A DNA stretch of 64,000 bases from Bacillus sp. MM2020_1 (GTDB lineage: Bacteria; Bacillota; Bacilli; Bacillales; Cytobacillaceae): NCBI GenBank assembly GCA_011250595.1, contig JAANMP010000010.1:1-64000 (forward strand), in the 5' to 3' direction. The notes under the pieces were generated by a model, which had not been told where the DNA came from, did not search any database, and saw only the letters and a list, made by a program, of their open reading frames with translations. The translations under genes were made by a program, and so were the position numbers. Below, piece after piece: positions 1 through 7,856 of this stretch. Numbering within the stretch: the first letter of the stretch is position 1; every line of letters begins with the position of its first letter.

Positions 1-139
1 ATTCTATTATAACGAAAGTTCATTTTAGTCAGAAATCATTTACTATTTCAAAAAAACTTTCTTTTGTAAAAACCACTGCCTAGAATTCAGTAATATCAAT
101 GTTTTTAACCTTCTCTAACTTATTTTCCAAAAAAAGTTT

Positions 140-169
140 TTGACAATTCAAAACTCTAGAAAGTATTAT
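140..169 (+). promoter_or_regulatory. Sigma-A promoter of the peptide transporter
   Basis: TTGACA at 140-145 and TATTAT at 164-169 are separated by 18 bases, close to the vegetative consensus. The start codon at 195 lies 26 bases further on, with a GGGAGG ribosome site at 182-187. The bases before this (1-139) are AT-rich and show no gene. Confidence 0.7.
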
Positions 170-194
170 AGTATAATATAAGGGAGGTAATAAC

Positions 195-1679
195 ATGTCA
201 AAAATTAATAGACAGAAAATTGTGGATAGTGTCCCTCAAACAGGATTTTTCGGACATCCTAAAGGACTATCTACACTTTTCTTTACCGAATTCTGGGAGC
301 GTTTCTCTTACTATGGAATGAGGGCCATCCTTGTTTTCTATATGTATTATGAAGTTTCAAAAGGCGGCTTGGGCATTGATAAGAATCTCGCACTTTCAAT
401 CATGTCCATCTACGGATCACTTGTTTATATGTCCGGAATAATTGGCGGCTGGATGGCTGACCGAATCTTCGGTTCTTCAAAAGCCGTGTTTTACGGTGGA
501 ATCTTAATTATGTTTGGACATATAGCGCTCGCTGTTCCGGGCAATGTTTCTATGTTCTTTGTTTCCATGGTATTGATTGTCCTTGGTACCGGGATGCTTA
601 AACCAAATGTTTCTTCCGCTGTAGGTGAATTGTACAGCGAAAAGGACGAACGCCGGGATGCAGGATTCACAATTTACTATATGAGTATTAACTTGGGAGC
701 ATTCTTATCCCCATTAATCGTTGGGTCTATAGACAACTTCCACATTGGATTTGCGATTGCAGCTGTAGGGATGTTCTTTGGATTAATCGTGTTCAGTCTA
801 ACAAAGAAAAAAAATCTAGGTCTAGCAGGAACGATGATCGCCAATCCACTGTCACCTGCAGAAAAGAAAAAGACCTTCACTATTTTTGGAGTAGCTGTCA
901 TTATTATTGCTGTTTTATGTGCAGTATTAATTCCAAAAGGACTTTTAACTTTTGCTAGCTTTATTAATATTGTCACTTTCCTTGGTATTTTAATTCCAAC
1001 AATTTACTTTGTAGTGATGTATCGCAGTCCAAAAACCACTGCGGATGAACGTTCAAGAATTATTGCTTATATCCCCATTTTTATTGCAGCGGTTATGTTC
1101 TGGGCAATCCAAGAGCAAGGTTCCACCATCCTTGCAAGCTTTGCTGATACTCGCACACAATTACATTTTGCTGGAATTGTAATTAAACCAGCGTGGTTTC
1201 AATCGTTAAACCCATTATTTATTATTATCTTTGCGCCTGTATTTGCTTGGATATGGGTTAAATTAGGAAAGCGTCAGCCAACAATACCTCAAAAGTTCTC
1301 ATTATCATTATTATTTGCCGGCTTGTCATTCCTTGTTATTCTTATTCCAGCCTATTTTGGCGGTTCAGATTCATTAGTAAGTCCAATGTGGCTTGTTCTT
1401 AGTTATTTAATCGTTGTATTTGGTGAATTATGTATGTCACCTGTAGGATTATCTGCCACAACAAAATTAGCTCCTGCAGCTTTCTCAGCACAAACAATGA
1501 GCCTTTGGTTCCTAGCAAGTGCTGCTGCACAAGCCCTAAATGCACAAGTTGTTAAATTCTATACACCTGAAACTGAAATGACCTATTTTGGTGTAATTGG
1601 TGGAGCATCTATCGTCCTAGGAATTATCCTTTTAGTGTTGGCACCGAAAATTCAGGGCTACATGAAAGGTATCCGCTAA
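195..1679 (+). CDS. dtpT: POT/PTR2-family proton-coupled di-/tripeptide transporter
   Basis: A 494-residue membrane protein of the proton-dependent oligopeptide transporter family, which imports di- and tripeptides with protons. The family signature ExxER followed by FxYY is seen near residues 32-40 (EFWERFSYYG), and hydrophobic segments compatible with 12-14 helices cover the protein. Length is normal for bacterial POT proteins. The ATG at 195 follows GGGAGG with good spacing and a near-consensus promoter. It stands alone, closed by a strong terminator. The family assignment is firm; the exact substrate range is inferred. Confidence 0.93.
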   Translation: MSKINRQKIVDSVPQTGFFGHPKGLSTLFFTEFWERFSYYGMRAILVFYMYYEVSKGGLGIDKNLALSIMSIYGSLVYMSGIIGGWMADRIFGSSKAVFYGGILIMFGHIALAVPGNVSMFFVSMVLIVLGTGMLKPNVSSAVGELYSEKDERRDAGFTIYYMSINLGAFLSPLIVGSIDNFHIGFAIAAVGMFFGLIVFSLTKKKNLGLAGTMIANPLSPAEKKKTFTIFGVAVIIIAVLCAVLIPKGLLTFASFINIVTFLGILIPTIYFVVMYRSPKTTADERSRIIAYIPIFIAAVMFWAIQEQGSTILASFADTRTQLHFAGIVIKPAWFQSLNPLFIIIFAPVFAWIWVKLGKRQPTIPQKFSLSLLFAGLSFLVILIPAYFGGSDSLVSPMWLVLSYLIVVFGELCMSPVGLSATTKLAPAAFSAQTMSLWFLASAAAQALNAQVVKFYTPETEMTYFGVIGGASIVLGIILLVLAPKIQGYMKGIR

Positions 1680-1689
1680 TATTAAAAAA

Positions 1690-1743
1690 GTGCCCGTCTT
1701 CTCATCTATTGTTAACAGATGATGAAGGCTGGGCACCTTTTTT
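1690..1743 (+). terminator. Intrinsic terminator after the peptide transporter
   Basis: A long hairpin with outer arms GTGCCC (1690-1695) and GGGCAC (1731-1736), extended inward by GTCTTC/GAAGGC-type and CATCT/AGATG pairing, followed by a run of T. Confidence 0.9.
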
Positions 1744-1786
1744 ATTTATGATAAAATAAAAATATAAGGAGAATGGAGGATTTCAT

Positions 1787-2869
1787 ATGGAACTTAAAGA
1801 GAAAGTAAAAAATCTCCCCTCTTCCCCGGGAGTGTATCTTATGAAGGACTCCAGAGCACAGATTATATATGTAGGGAAAGCAAAGAATCTTAAAAATCGT
1901 GTACGGTCTTACTTCCAAAATTCCCAATCTCATTCTCAAAAGATTATTAAGCTTAAAGCAAGCCTAAAGGATTTTGATTATATTCTGACAGATACAGAAT
2001 TTGAAGCCTTCATGCTTGAATGTCAATTAATCAGGGAAATAAAGCCTATTTTTAATCGGATGATGAAAAGTCCTCAATCCTATATCTACATCGGGATTCA
2101 AATGGATGATGGTTATCAAAGAATTGAAATTTGTAGTAACCCTGATAAGCCAAATAGTCTCTATTTTGGGCCTTATACAAGTAAACATACAGTAGAAAGG
2201 GCACTTCAAGGGATAAAGGATTTCTATAAGATAAGCTGCAGCACCCCTTCAAACAAGAATACTCCGTGTTTAAACTATTCCTTAGGGTTGTGCATCGGTA
2301 TGTGTATGGGAGGAGCAGCGCTCGACCAGTACAATGACAGCATAAACAAAATCATCGGATTACTTGAAGGCAAGGATACGAGCCTATTGGAGATATTTGA
2401 GCGAAGAATGATAGCGGCCTCAGAAACATTCGAATTTGAAGAAGCTGTAAAATATAGGGACATGTTGGAGACCATTCACTCGCTACTCAATAAGGAAAAA
2501 GTGATTGAATTTACGGAAAGCGATAAAAATTTGGTCGTCATCGAATCCTTAACAGATAGGACTTTTAAGCTATTCCTGATCAAGAAAAACAATGTCCTTT
2601 TTAGTGAAAAATATCAATGGTCTGAGGTTGAAACTTTGCGTAAAGCCATCAAGACCACTGTATTAAGCACTTTTAAAACTAAAAAAGAAACATCAGCAAA
2701 AAAAATCAACAAGGATGAGATAGATGCAGCGCAGATTATCTATAGCTATTTGAAAGGAAGTAACAGCCGTTATCTCATCATTTCTGAACAAATGCTTGAT
2801 TTAGAATACACAACAGATTTAGATGCGGAATTAATGAAATTCCTAACTTATCGTGAAACTGTTAACTGA
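1787..2869 (+). CDS. Short UvrC-like GIY-YIG nuclease (no RNase H half)
   Basis: 360 residues that match only the N-terminal half of the excinuclease subunit UvrC. A GIY-YIG nuclease domain covers about residues 13-95 (GVYLMKD, then IYVGKAKNLKNRV), with the expected acidic residue in the TDTEFEAF stretch. The UvrC cysteine region follows (PCLNYSLGLCIGMC, about 160-180), then a UVR-like helix pair (AVKYRDMLETI, about 220-255). The C-terminal RNase H-like and helix-hairpin-helix domains of full UvrC (about 600 residues) are absent, as in Cho-type proteins, so only the 3' incision activity would be expected. GGAGG precedes ATG 1787. Its 3' end overlaps the convergent methyltransferase gene by 22 bases. 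Confidence 0.85.
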   Translation: MELKEKVKNLPSSPGVYLMKDSRAQIIYVGKAKNLKNRVRSYFQNSQSHSQKIIKLKASLKDFDYILTDTEFEAFMLECQLIREIKPIFNRMMKSPQSYIYIGIQMDDGYQRIEICSNPDKPNSLYFGPYTSKHTVERALQGIKDFYKISCSTPSNKNTPCLNYSLGLCIGMCMGGAALDQYNDSINKIIGLLEGKDTSLLEIFERRMIAASETFEFEEAVKYRDMLETIHSLLNKEKVIEFTESDKNLVVIESLTDRTFKLFLIKKNNVLFSEKYQWSEVETLRKAIKTTVLSTFKTKKETSAKKINKDEIDAAQIIYSYLKGSNSRYLIISEQMLDLEYTTDLDAELMKFLTYRETVN

Positions 2870-3462
2870 TAAATTAAAAATCTTTCATTAGAATTATGCT
2901 CATAAAAGTAAGGAAGCGTAATTTCTTTTTTCAAATCAAAAGAGGTATCATTTTCTAAATAATAAATATAATCTTCTGAAGGGTAGTATAAAATCAATTC
3001 AATATTTCGTTCGAATTTTTCAACTGATAATAATATATTATTAATGGTTTTCATAAAAATTTGAATGGAAAATGGATTAAAAAAGTAAAATCGATTGTCC
3101 AATCGATCAACCTGATAATCTTCTGCCAGGCAGCAATAAAAATGAATAGGGCTATCAATTATTTTAGTTTTCTTTAAATAACTATTTTGGTTTTCGATTG
3201 CTTCCTGATAGAATTCTTCATTCATTTCAACGCCAACAACCGTTGAACGAAAGTGATAATGAATAAAATAGTTAAGTCGCCCTTTACCACATCCAAAGTC
3301 AACGATTCGGTCGCTGCTAGTCAATTGATAGTTGTTAAATAATTCTTCTAGCGCACTATAGGGTGTGGGTTCATAACGATGGTAGTGGAAAGACTTATTA
3401 AATCCGTTTTGGTCCCCTCCCGTTTTAATCCCCAATAATTTATCATAATAATATTCTTTCAT
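2848..3462 (-). CDS. Class I SAM-dependent methyltransferase
   Basis: About 204 residues with a Rossmann methyltransferase fold. Motif I is IVDFGCGKGRLNYF, and a later FFNPFS resembles motif IV of (N/D)PP(F/Y) enzymes that methylate RNA or protein nitrogen. The substrate cannot be told. A longer start at 3489 is possible, but its purine-rich tract touches the codon; the ATG at 3462 has GGAG six bases upstream and gives MKEYYYDK. It converges with and slightly overlaps the UvrC-like gene and lies downstream of the VWA-like gene on the same strand. Confidence 0.8.
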   Translation of the reverse strand: MKEYYYDKLLGIKTGGDQNGFNKSFHYHRYEPTPYSALEELFNNYQLTSSDRIVDFGCGKGRLNYFIHYHFRSTVVGVEMNEEFYQEAIENQNSYLKKTKIIDSPIHFYCCLAEDYQVDRLDNRFYFFNPFSIQIFMKTINNILLSVEKFERNIELILYYPSEDYIYYLENDTSFDLKKEITLPYFYEHNSNERFLIYQLTVSR

Positions 3463-3516
3463 CGTAAACTCCATTTCGAACGAATTCATCCCCCACTTAA
3501 CGTGAGGGATTTCTTT

Positions 3517-3930
3517 TCAAGCAACCTTAATTGCTTTACCAAAAGGAACCCTTGGTAAGATAGCACCAGGTACAAGCCAAATCATTTCAAAACTAACCGA
3601 GTCAATTTCTTCAGCAATAAAGCCTGTTACATCGGTAATATAAAACAGCGTATCGATATTTTCTTCCTTTGCCCACTCAAGTACCAAAGTATATGAAGAC
3701 TTCCCATGTGTATAGTATTTAATTGTATCACTTTTGACAGGTGAAGTACTCCTAATTTTAAAGTCAGCTTGCACCAGAATGGTATCTGGCTTTAGTTGTT
3801 CAAACAGTTTTACTATGTTATTGATTAAAATGCTTGGGGCCTCATTCGTGGAAGTGTCAACAGCTAACGCAACCTTTTCACCTTGACGCTGTTGAATCAT
3901 TGAAAGTATCGTTTTGTGCCATTTCAACAC
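3517..3930 (-). CDS. Solitary VWA-like domain (C-terminal part of the DUF2201 type)
   Basis: About 137 residues that look like only the C-terminal VWA-like domain of DUF2201 metallopeptidase-like proteins: a WHKTIL start, a VALAVDTSTNE strand where DxSxS would bind metal, HGKSSYTLVLEWA, FYITDVTG and the closing WLVPG...VPFGKAI. The MIDAS serine positions are altered (DTSTN), so metal binding is doubtful. AAAGGAG at 3937-3943 lies six bases before GTG 3930, which gives exactly the domain; a longer open frame to 4044 has no ribosome site. It could be a decayed remnant or a real single-domain gene. The family call is from remembered sequence patterns. Confidence 0.55.
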   Translation of the reverse strand: MLKWHKTILSMIQQRQGEKVALAVDTSTNEAPSILINNIVKLFEQLKPDTILVQADFKIRSTSPVKSDTIKYYTHGKSSYTLVLEWAKEENIDTLFYITDVTGFIAEEIDSVSFEMIWLVPGAILPRVPFGKAIKVA

Positions 3931-4035
3931 AACCAACTCCTTTGGAATGAATAAGTGAACCATCTTATTTTGGTATATAAAGAAAAGGTTTATGTTTGGA
4001 TAATAGCGGTAATCAGAGCAACAATAAAAATTAAT

Positions 4036-4068
4036 AAGGCTCATCCTAGTCTATCGTCAGATGAGCAC
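4036..4068 (-). terminator. Probable terminator of the 77-residue gene
   Basis: Arms GCTCATC (4039-4045) and GATGAGC (4060-4066). Read on the minus strand it follows the gene ending at 4078 and is followed by a T-rich stretch. Confidence 0.55.
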
Positions 4069-4077
4069 TTTATTTTA

Positions 4078-4311
4078 CTATTCTTTAATATCATTCAGTT
4101 CATCAATCAGCTGTTTGGTTCGTTTCGCATTTCCTTCGGCAAAGTTTTCGAGGCGTTCTTTTAGTTCATCATCATCATGAATTCGCTCAGCTGTTATAAG
4201 ATATTCCCGCATTAGACTTTCTTCCGTTGCGATGGAATCCTCAAGAACGTCTTTTAGAATTTTCTTTTCTTCATCATTTTTATTATTAAATAAATTTAAG
4301 TCCATCTGCAA
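4078..4311 (-). CDS. Small acidic helical protein, function unknown
   Basis: 77 residues, rich in Glu, Asp and Lys, predicted almost wholly helical, no signal peptide or membrane segment. An AAAGGAGG ribosome site precedes ATG 4311, so translation is likely. I do not recognise a family; the E/D spacing in two long helices is vaguely like small ferritin-fold or spore-associated proteins, but no metal ligand pattern is clear. It is divergent from the glutathione peroxidase/OhrR operon, whose operator lies 85 bases upstream, so shared peroxide control is possible but unproven. Confidence 0.6.
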   Translation of the reverse strand: MQMDLNLFNNKNDEEKKILKDVLEDSIATEESLMREYLITAERIHDDDELKERLENFAEGNAKRTKQLIDELNDIKE

Positions 4312-4368
4312 AACCTCCTTTTCACCTTTATCGTTCTCTTTTATATTTTCAGCTATCCATCATTCAAC

Positions 4369-4417
4369 TTGCCACTTTCAATTAAATCGTGTAAGATTAA
4401 ATCGTAGACGATTTAAT
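4369..4417 (+). promoter_or_regulatory. Sigma-A promoter with overlapping OhrR-type operator
   Basis: TTGCCA (4369-4374), 17 bases, then TAAGAT (4392-4397) make a good promoter. The sequence ATTAAATCGT occurs at 4381-4390 (between -35 and -10) and again at 4396-4405, where it is followed after AG by its exact inverse ACGATTTAAT (4408-4417). The 10-bp perfect arms overlap the -10 and the likely transcription start, as expected for repression by the MarR/OhrR protein encoded as the second gene of the operon. Confidence 0.75.
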
Positions 4418-4457
4418 TAAATAAAAATCCTAATGATAATCCAAGGAGGATGCTAAA

Positions 4458-4937
4458 ATGACAACAATATATGATTTTAGTGTAAAGATGACTAATGGCG
4501 AGGAAAAATCTTTAATGGATTACGATGGTAAACCATTATTAATTGTCAATACTGCTAGTAAGTGCGGGTTGACACCTCAATTCAAAGGACTTCAGGAATT
4601 ATATGAAAAATACCATGAGCTTGGCTTAGAGATTTTAGGCTTCCCATGTGACCAATTTGCCAATCAAGAATTTTCTAATATTGATGAGACAACTCAGTTT
4701 TGCCAATTAAACTATGGGGTAACCTTCCCGATATTTGCAAAAATTGATGTAAATGGCACGAATACTGATCCCCTTTTTACTCATTTAAAAAACAAGAAAC
4801 CAGGAACCCTTTCAAAAAATATCAAATGGAATTTCACAAAGTTTCTAGTCGACCCTAATGGTCAGGTGATTGAACGTTATGCACCAACGACGGAGCCAAG
4901 CAGAATTGAGAAGGATATAAAAAAGTTATTGTCATAA
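4458..4937 (+). CDS. Glutathione peroxidase-family thiol peroxidase
   Basis: 159 residues, the full length of bacterial Gpx/BsaA proteins, which reduce hydrogen peroxide and organic peroxides, usually with thioredoxin as reductant. The peroxidatic cysteine lies in NTASKCGLTPQF (residue 36). A second cysteine in GFPCDQF and a likely resolving cysteine in TQFCQL follow. The catalytic Trp-Asn pair is seen in IKWNFTKFLV. ATG 4458 follows AAGGAGGA. It is the first gene of a two-gene unit with an OhrR-type sensor, which suggests induction by organic hydroperoxides. Confidence 0.93.
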   Translation: MTTIYDFSVKMTNGEEKSLMDYDGKPLLIVNTASKCGLTPQFKGLQELYEKYHELGLEILGFPCDQFANQEFSNIDETTQFCQLNYGVTFPIFAKIDVNGTNTDPLFTHLKNKKPGTLSKNIKWNFTKFLVDPNGQVIERYAPTTEPSRIEKDIKKLLS

Positions 4938-4960
4938 TTAGTTAAAGTAAGGTGATCATC

Positions 4961-5398
4961 GTGGAAAACTTCATGTCGTTAAAAAACCAACTATGCTTTG
5001 CGATATACGAAACAGCAAGTGAATTCAATAAATTATATTCTAATGCGCTTCAGCCCTATGGGTTAACCTATCCTCAATACTTGGTGCTATTAGCATTATG
5101 GGAAAAAGATGGTGTAACAGTAAAAGAAATAGGAGAAAAATTAAGTTTAGGGACGGGAACATTAACCCCGATGCTTACAAGGATGGAAGCAAACGGATGG
5201 ATTAGAAAGGAACGTTCAAAGGCAGATGAACGAAGGGTCTATATCTTTTTGCAAAAGAATGCACTGAATGAAAAGAAGGCTATTACAAAAACAGTCAGTA
5301 ACGAAATACAATCCTGTAATATTGAACTTGAGGAATATAAACAGTTAATGGAGCGATTGAATCAATTGCATAGGAAGCTGAAAGAACGGGAACACTAG
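4961..5398 (+). CDS. ohrR: OhrR-type MarR-family peroxide-sensing repressor
   Basis: About 145 residues with a winged helix of the MarR family (VTVKEIGEKLSLGTGTLTPMLTRM). The N-terminal QLCFAIYE carries the single reactive cysteine of OhrR proteins, and the LTYPQYLVLLALWE helix follows as in that subfamily. OhrR releases DNA when this cysteine is oxidised by organic hydroperoxides. I chose GTG 4961 because TAAGGTG at 4948-4954 sits at normal distance; an in-frame GTG at 4952 lies inside that site. It is co-transcribed 23 bases after the peroxidase and probably represses the operon through the operator at 4381-4417. Confidence 0.85.
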   Translation: MENFMSLKNQLCFAIYETASEFNKLYSNALQPYGLTYPQYLVLLALWEKDGVTVKEIGEKLSLGTGTLTPMLTRMEANGWIRKERSKADERRVYIFLQKNALNEKKAITKTVSNEIQSCNIELEEYKQLMERLNQLHRKLKEREH

Positions 5399-5423
5399 CC
5401 TTAATTAAATAGAATAACAAAAA

Positions 5424-5454
5424 AACAACACTTTTTAGTCAAGTGTTGTTTTTT
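5424..5454 (+). terminator. Terminator of the gpx-ohrR operon
   Basis: Perfect 10-bp arms AACAACACTT (5424-5433) and AAGTGTTGTT (5441-5450) followed by TTTT. Confidence 0.88.
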
Positions 5455-5468
5455 AACAAACTCAATAG

Positions 5469-5499
5469 AAACCCGATTGCTGTTTTTGCAATCGGGTTT
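5469..5499. terminator. Second hairpin, possibly for the convergent HEAT gene
   Basis: A perfect 12-bp stem AAACCCGATTGC / GCAATCGGGTTT between two convergent genes. T tracts are short on both sides, so direction is uncertain. Confidence 0.5.
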
Positions 5500-5547
5500 A
5501 TCGGTTTCAGTCTATATTGTTAATGTGATTTGATGTAAAAAGGGATT

Positions 5548-5991
5548 CTATTTATTCGGAAAAGCAACCCACATATTTTCAAGCCAATTATCAAAATCAG
5601 AACCCTTATTTCCTTCGTACGTATCATACACATCAAGTCTCATTTTCTTTACTTTCTCTTTAAACTCTTCAAAGCTTTGACCTTCAGGAAGACTTTTCTT
5701 AATTCTTAACAAAATTTTATTTATATCTTTAATTAATTCGCCTTTTTTTCTTTGAGGTAATTGAACATCTTCTCCTAAATTTTTCAACTTTCGGAATGCC
5801 GCATCTTGAACTTTATAGACTGAATCATTATTCATGATTCGTATTAGTATATCGACAACATGTTTGTTCTTCCAATTTCCTAACTCTTCAACCGCATCTA
5901 AACGCTCTCTCCAATTAGATGTTCGACTGGCTTGTTTCTTTAATTCCTCATAATTTTCAGGTAACGTACTTTTTTCTTCAATTTTTTTCAA
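5548..5991 (-). CDS. Small HEAT-repeat-like protein
   Basis: About 147 residues. The middle (WRERLDAVEELGNWKNKHVV followed by a second helix pair around KVQDAAFRKLKNLG) has the two-helix pattern of HEAT repeats, which usually mediate protein binding. The remainder is helical and Lys/Glu-rich. No signal peptide. GAAGGAG lies too close to the TTG at 6000 but ten bases before the TTG at 5991, which I prefer. It is isolated between the gpx-ohrR terminators and the GntP gene. Partner and role are unknown. Confidence 0.65.
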   Translation of the reverse strand: MKKIEEKSTLPENYEELKKQASRTSNWRERLDAVEELGNWKNKHVVDILIRIMNNDSVYKVQDAAFRKLKNLGEDVQLPQRKKGELIKDINKILLRIKKSLPEGQSFEEFKEKVKKMRLDVYDTYEGNKGSDFDNWLENMWVAFPNK

Positions 5992-6130
5992 ATAATCCAA
6001 TCTCCTTCAGTCCATATAATATTTCGATCTTAACCTCTCCAAGATTTGAGTGTAATATTTCTAATCATTGATGTCAATTTTACGCTGTTTTTAGATGCTA
6101 AAAGCATTGAGGAATTTCCTTTATGATCAT

Positions 6131-6177
6131 TTAAAAAAAGCAAGTAAACTTGTCCAACTTGGACTTTGTTTACTTGC
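6131..6177 (-). terminator. Terminator of the GntP-type permease gene
   Basis: Arms GCAAGTAAAC (6140-6149) and GTTTACTTGC (6168-6177) with further pairing inside. On the minus strand seven T follow. Confidence 0.85.
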
Positions 6178-6227
6178 AAATGCCTCTATGACTGGAGATA
6201 TATAAACTTTATCTAACCATTGGATTA

Positions 6228-7637
6228 TTAAACAATCCCAGTTAGCAAATATACGGCAATGATGAAGAAAGCAGCGATTGTTTTAATGATGGTAATAGCG
6301 AAAATATCACGGTACGACTGCTTATGTGTTAAACCTGTAATAGCAAGCAAGGTAATGACTGCCCCGTTATGTGGTAGTGTATCCATACCACCTGAAGCCA
6401 TGGAAATGACACGGTGCATTACTTCAAGTGGAATACCGAATTGATTTGCTAGTTCAATATATTTTTCTGACATCATTCCAAGAGTGATGGCAATACCAGC
6501 TGAAGCTGAACCAGAGATTGCAGAAAGAATGTTGGTTGTAACAGCTCCGTTTAGTAAAGGATGCGAGAATACTTTTGCAATTCCATCTCTTGCCATACCA
6601 AAACCAGGCATATTTGAAATAACGGCTCCAAATCCATATTCTGTTGCAGAGTTCATAATAGCAAGGAGTGCACCTGCTACCCCGATCCTCATTCCATCTT
6701 TGAAATTCATCAAAACAGGTTTACGATTATAAAGAATGGTAGCAAGAATACCGACTAAAAGGGCAATTTCAACAGACCAAATCCCAATAACTTTAGACGT
6801 TTCAATGCTTGGAAAATTCATTCCAATGGATTCAAAATCGAAACCATTTGGATACCATTTTGGAATAATGGTTGTAAATACTTTGTTTAAAACAGCTACT
6901 AATACAACAGGAACAAAAGCGAAAATTTTACGTCCAATACTCTCATTTTCGTCCAAATTAATGGAAACTTCATTTGTTTCTTTGATTGTACCGAAACTAT
7001 CATAACCTTCTCCTGCTTTTTCTGCTTTTTTACGACGAGAATTTAAATACCACATTCCAATTATGAAGATAAAAATCGCTCCGATAACCCCAAGCGTAGG
7101 TGCTGCATAAAGATCTGTTTTAAAGAAGGTTGTTGGAATTACGTTTTGTACTTGTGGCGAACCAGGTAATGCATCCATCGTAAAGGTGAAGGAACCAAGC
7201 GCAATCGTACCTGGAATCAATCGTTTTGGAATATTTGATTGTCTGAATAGGTGTGCAGCAAATGGATAAACTGCAAATGCTACCACCACTAAGCTAATTC
7301 CACTATATGTTAAAATGGCAGCAAGTAAAACGATGGCTAACATTCCTCGTTTTTGACCCACGATGTTAACAATGGTAGAAGCAATTGATTTAGCAAGTCC
7401 TGACATTTCTACTACTTTACCAAAAATCGCTCCTAATAAGAAGATTGGAAAGTAAAGCTGAATGTATTCAACCATTTTTCCCATAAATACATTAGAGTAA
7501 ACAGGTAGAATCCATCCGGGTTCTGTTAAAAGTACAGCAAACAATGCACATAAAGGTGCAAAAATGATAACTGAAAATCCCCGGTATGCGATAAACATTA
7601 ACATTCCGAGAGCTAATAAAATAACAACTAATTCCAT
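6228..7637 (-). CDS. GntP-family carboxylate permease
   Basis: 469 residues with 12 or more hydrophobic segments and the GntP-family motifs around TFTMDALPGSPQVQN and MASGGMDTLPHNGAVITL. GntP proteins import gluconate and other small hydroxy- or keto-acids with protons. The ATG has AGAGGCG upstream. It lies on the same strand downstream of the aldolase, dehydrogenase and IclR genes, so it may bring in an acid fed into this lower meta-cleavage route; the substrate is inferred only. A 219-bp gap with a possible cre box suggests it can also be transcribed on its own. Confidence 0.85.
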   Translation of the reverse strand: MELVVILLALGMLMFIAYRGFSVIIFAPLCALFAVLLTEPGWILPVYSNVFMGKMVEYIQLYFPIFLLGAIFGKVVEMSGLAKSIASTIVNIVGQKRGMLAIVLLAAILTYSGISLVVVAFAVYPFAAHLFRQSNIPKRLIPGTIALGSFTFTMDALPGSPQVQNVIPTTFFKTDLYAAPTLGVIGAIFIFIIGMWYLNSRRKKAEKAGEGYDSFGTIKETNEVSINLDENESIGRKIFAFVPVVLVAVLNKVFTTIIPKWYPNGFDFESIGMNFPSIETSKVIGIWSVEIALLVGILATILYNRKPVLMNFKDGMRIGVAGALLAIMNSATEYGFGAVISNMPGFGMARDGIAKVFSHPLLNGAVTTNILSAISGSASAGIAITLGMMSEKYIELANQFGIPLEVMHRVISMASGGMDTLPHNGAVITLLAITGLTHKQSYRDIFAITIIKTIAAFFIIAVYLLTGIV

Positions 7638-7716
7638 AAAATTTCGCCTCTAATCCTATAATGTAAATTCCAGCTAAGATGAAATTAAGACACACGATCT
7701 TTCTCTTCTTAAAAGG

Positions 7717-7730
7717 GTAAAACGCTTACA
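7717..7730 (-). promoter_or_regulatory. Candidate cre (CcpA) site before the GntP gene
   Basis: Minus-strand TGTAAGCGTTTTAC matches the catabolite-responsive element consensus (TGWAARCGYTWNCW) at 12 of 14 positions. It lies about 80 bases upstream of the permease start and would allow carbon catabolite repression. The same gap holds an imperfect hairpin around 7781-7816. Confidence 0.5.
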
Positions 7731-7856
7731 CGTGCAGTGAAAATAGATAATAAAAAATTATTATTGCGATATAAGATAGTTGATGGAAGGGGAACGGTTT
7801 TGTCCCCTCTTCCAAAAAATCTATTCTATTAATCTATTTTTAATTAGATAAAAATG

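Noticed and set aside
4952-4960. GTG 4952 as start of ohrR
   Set aside because: It overlaps the ribosome site TAAGGTG; GTG 4961 has correct spacing.
5469-5499. Attenuator for the HEAT gene
   Set aside because: It lies downstream of the gene's stop on its strand, not in its leader.
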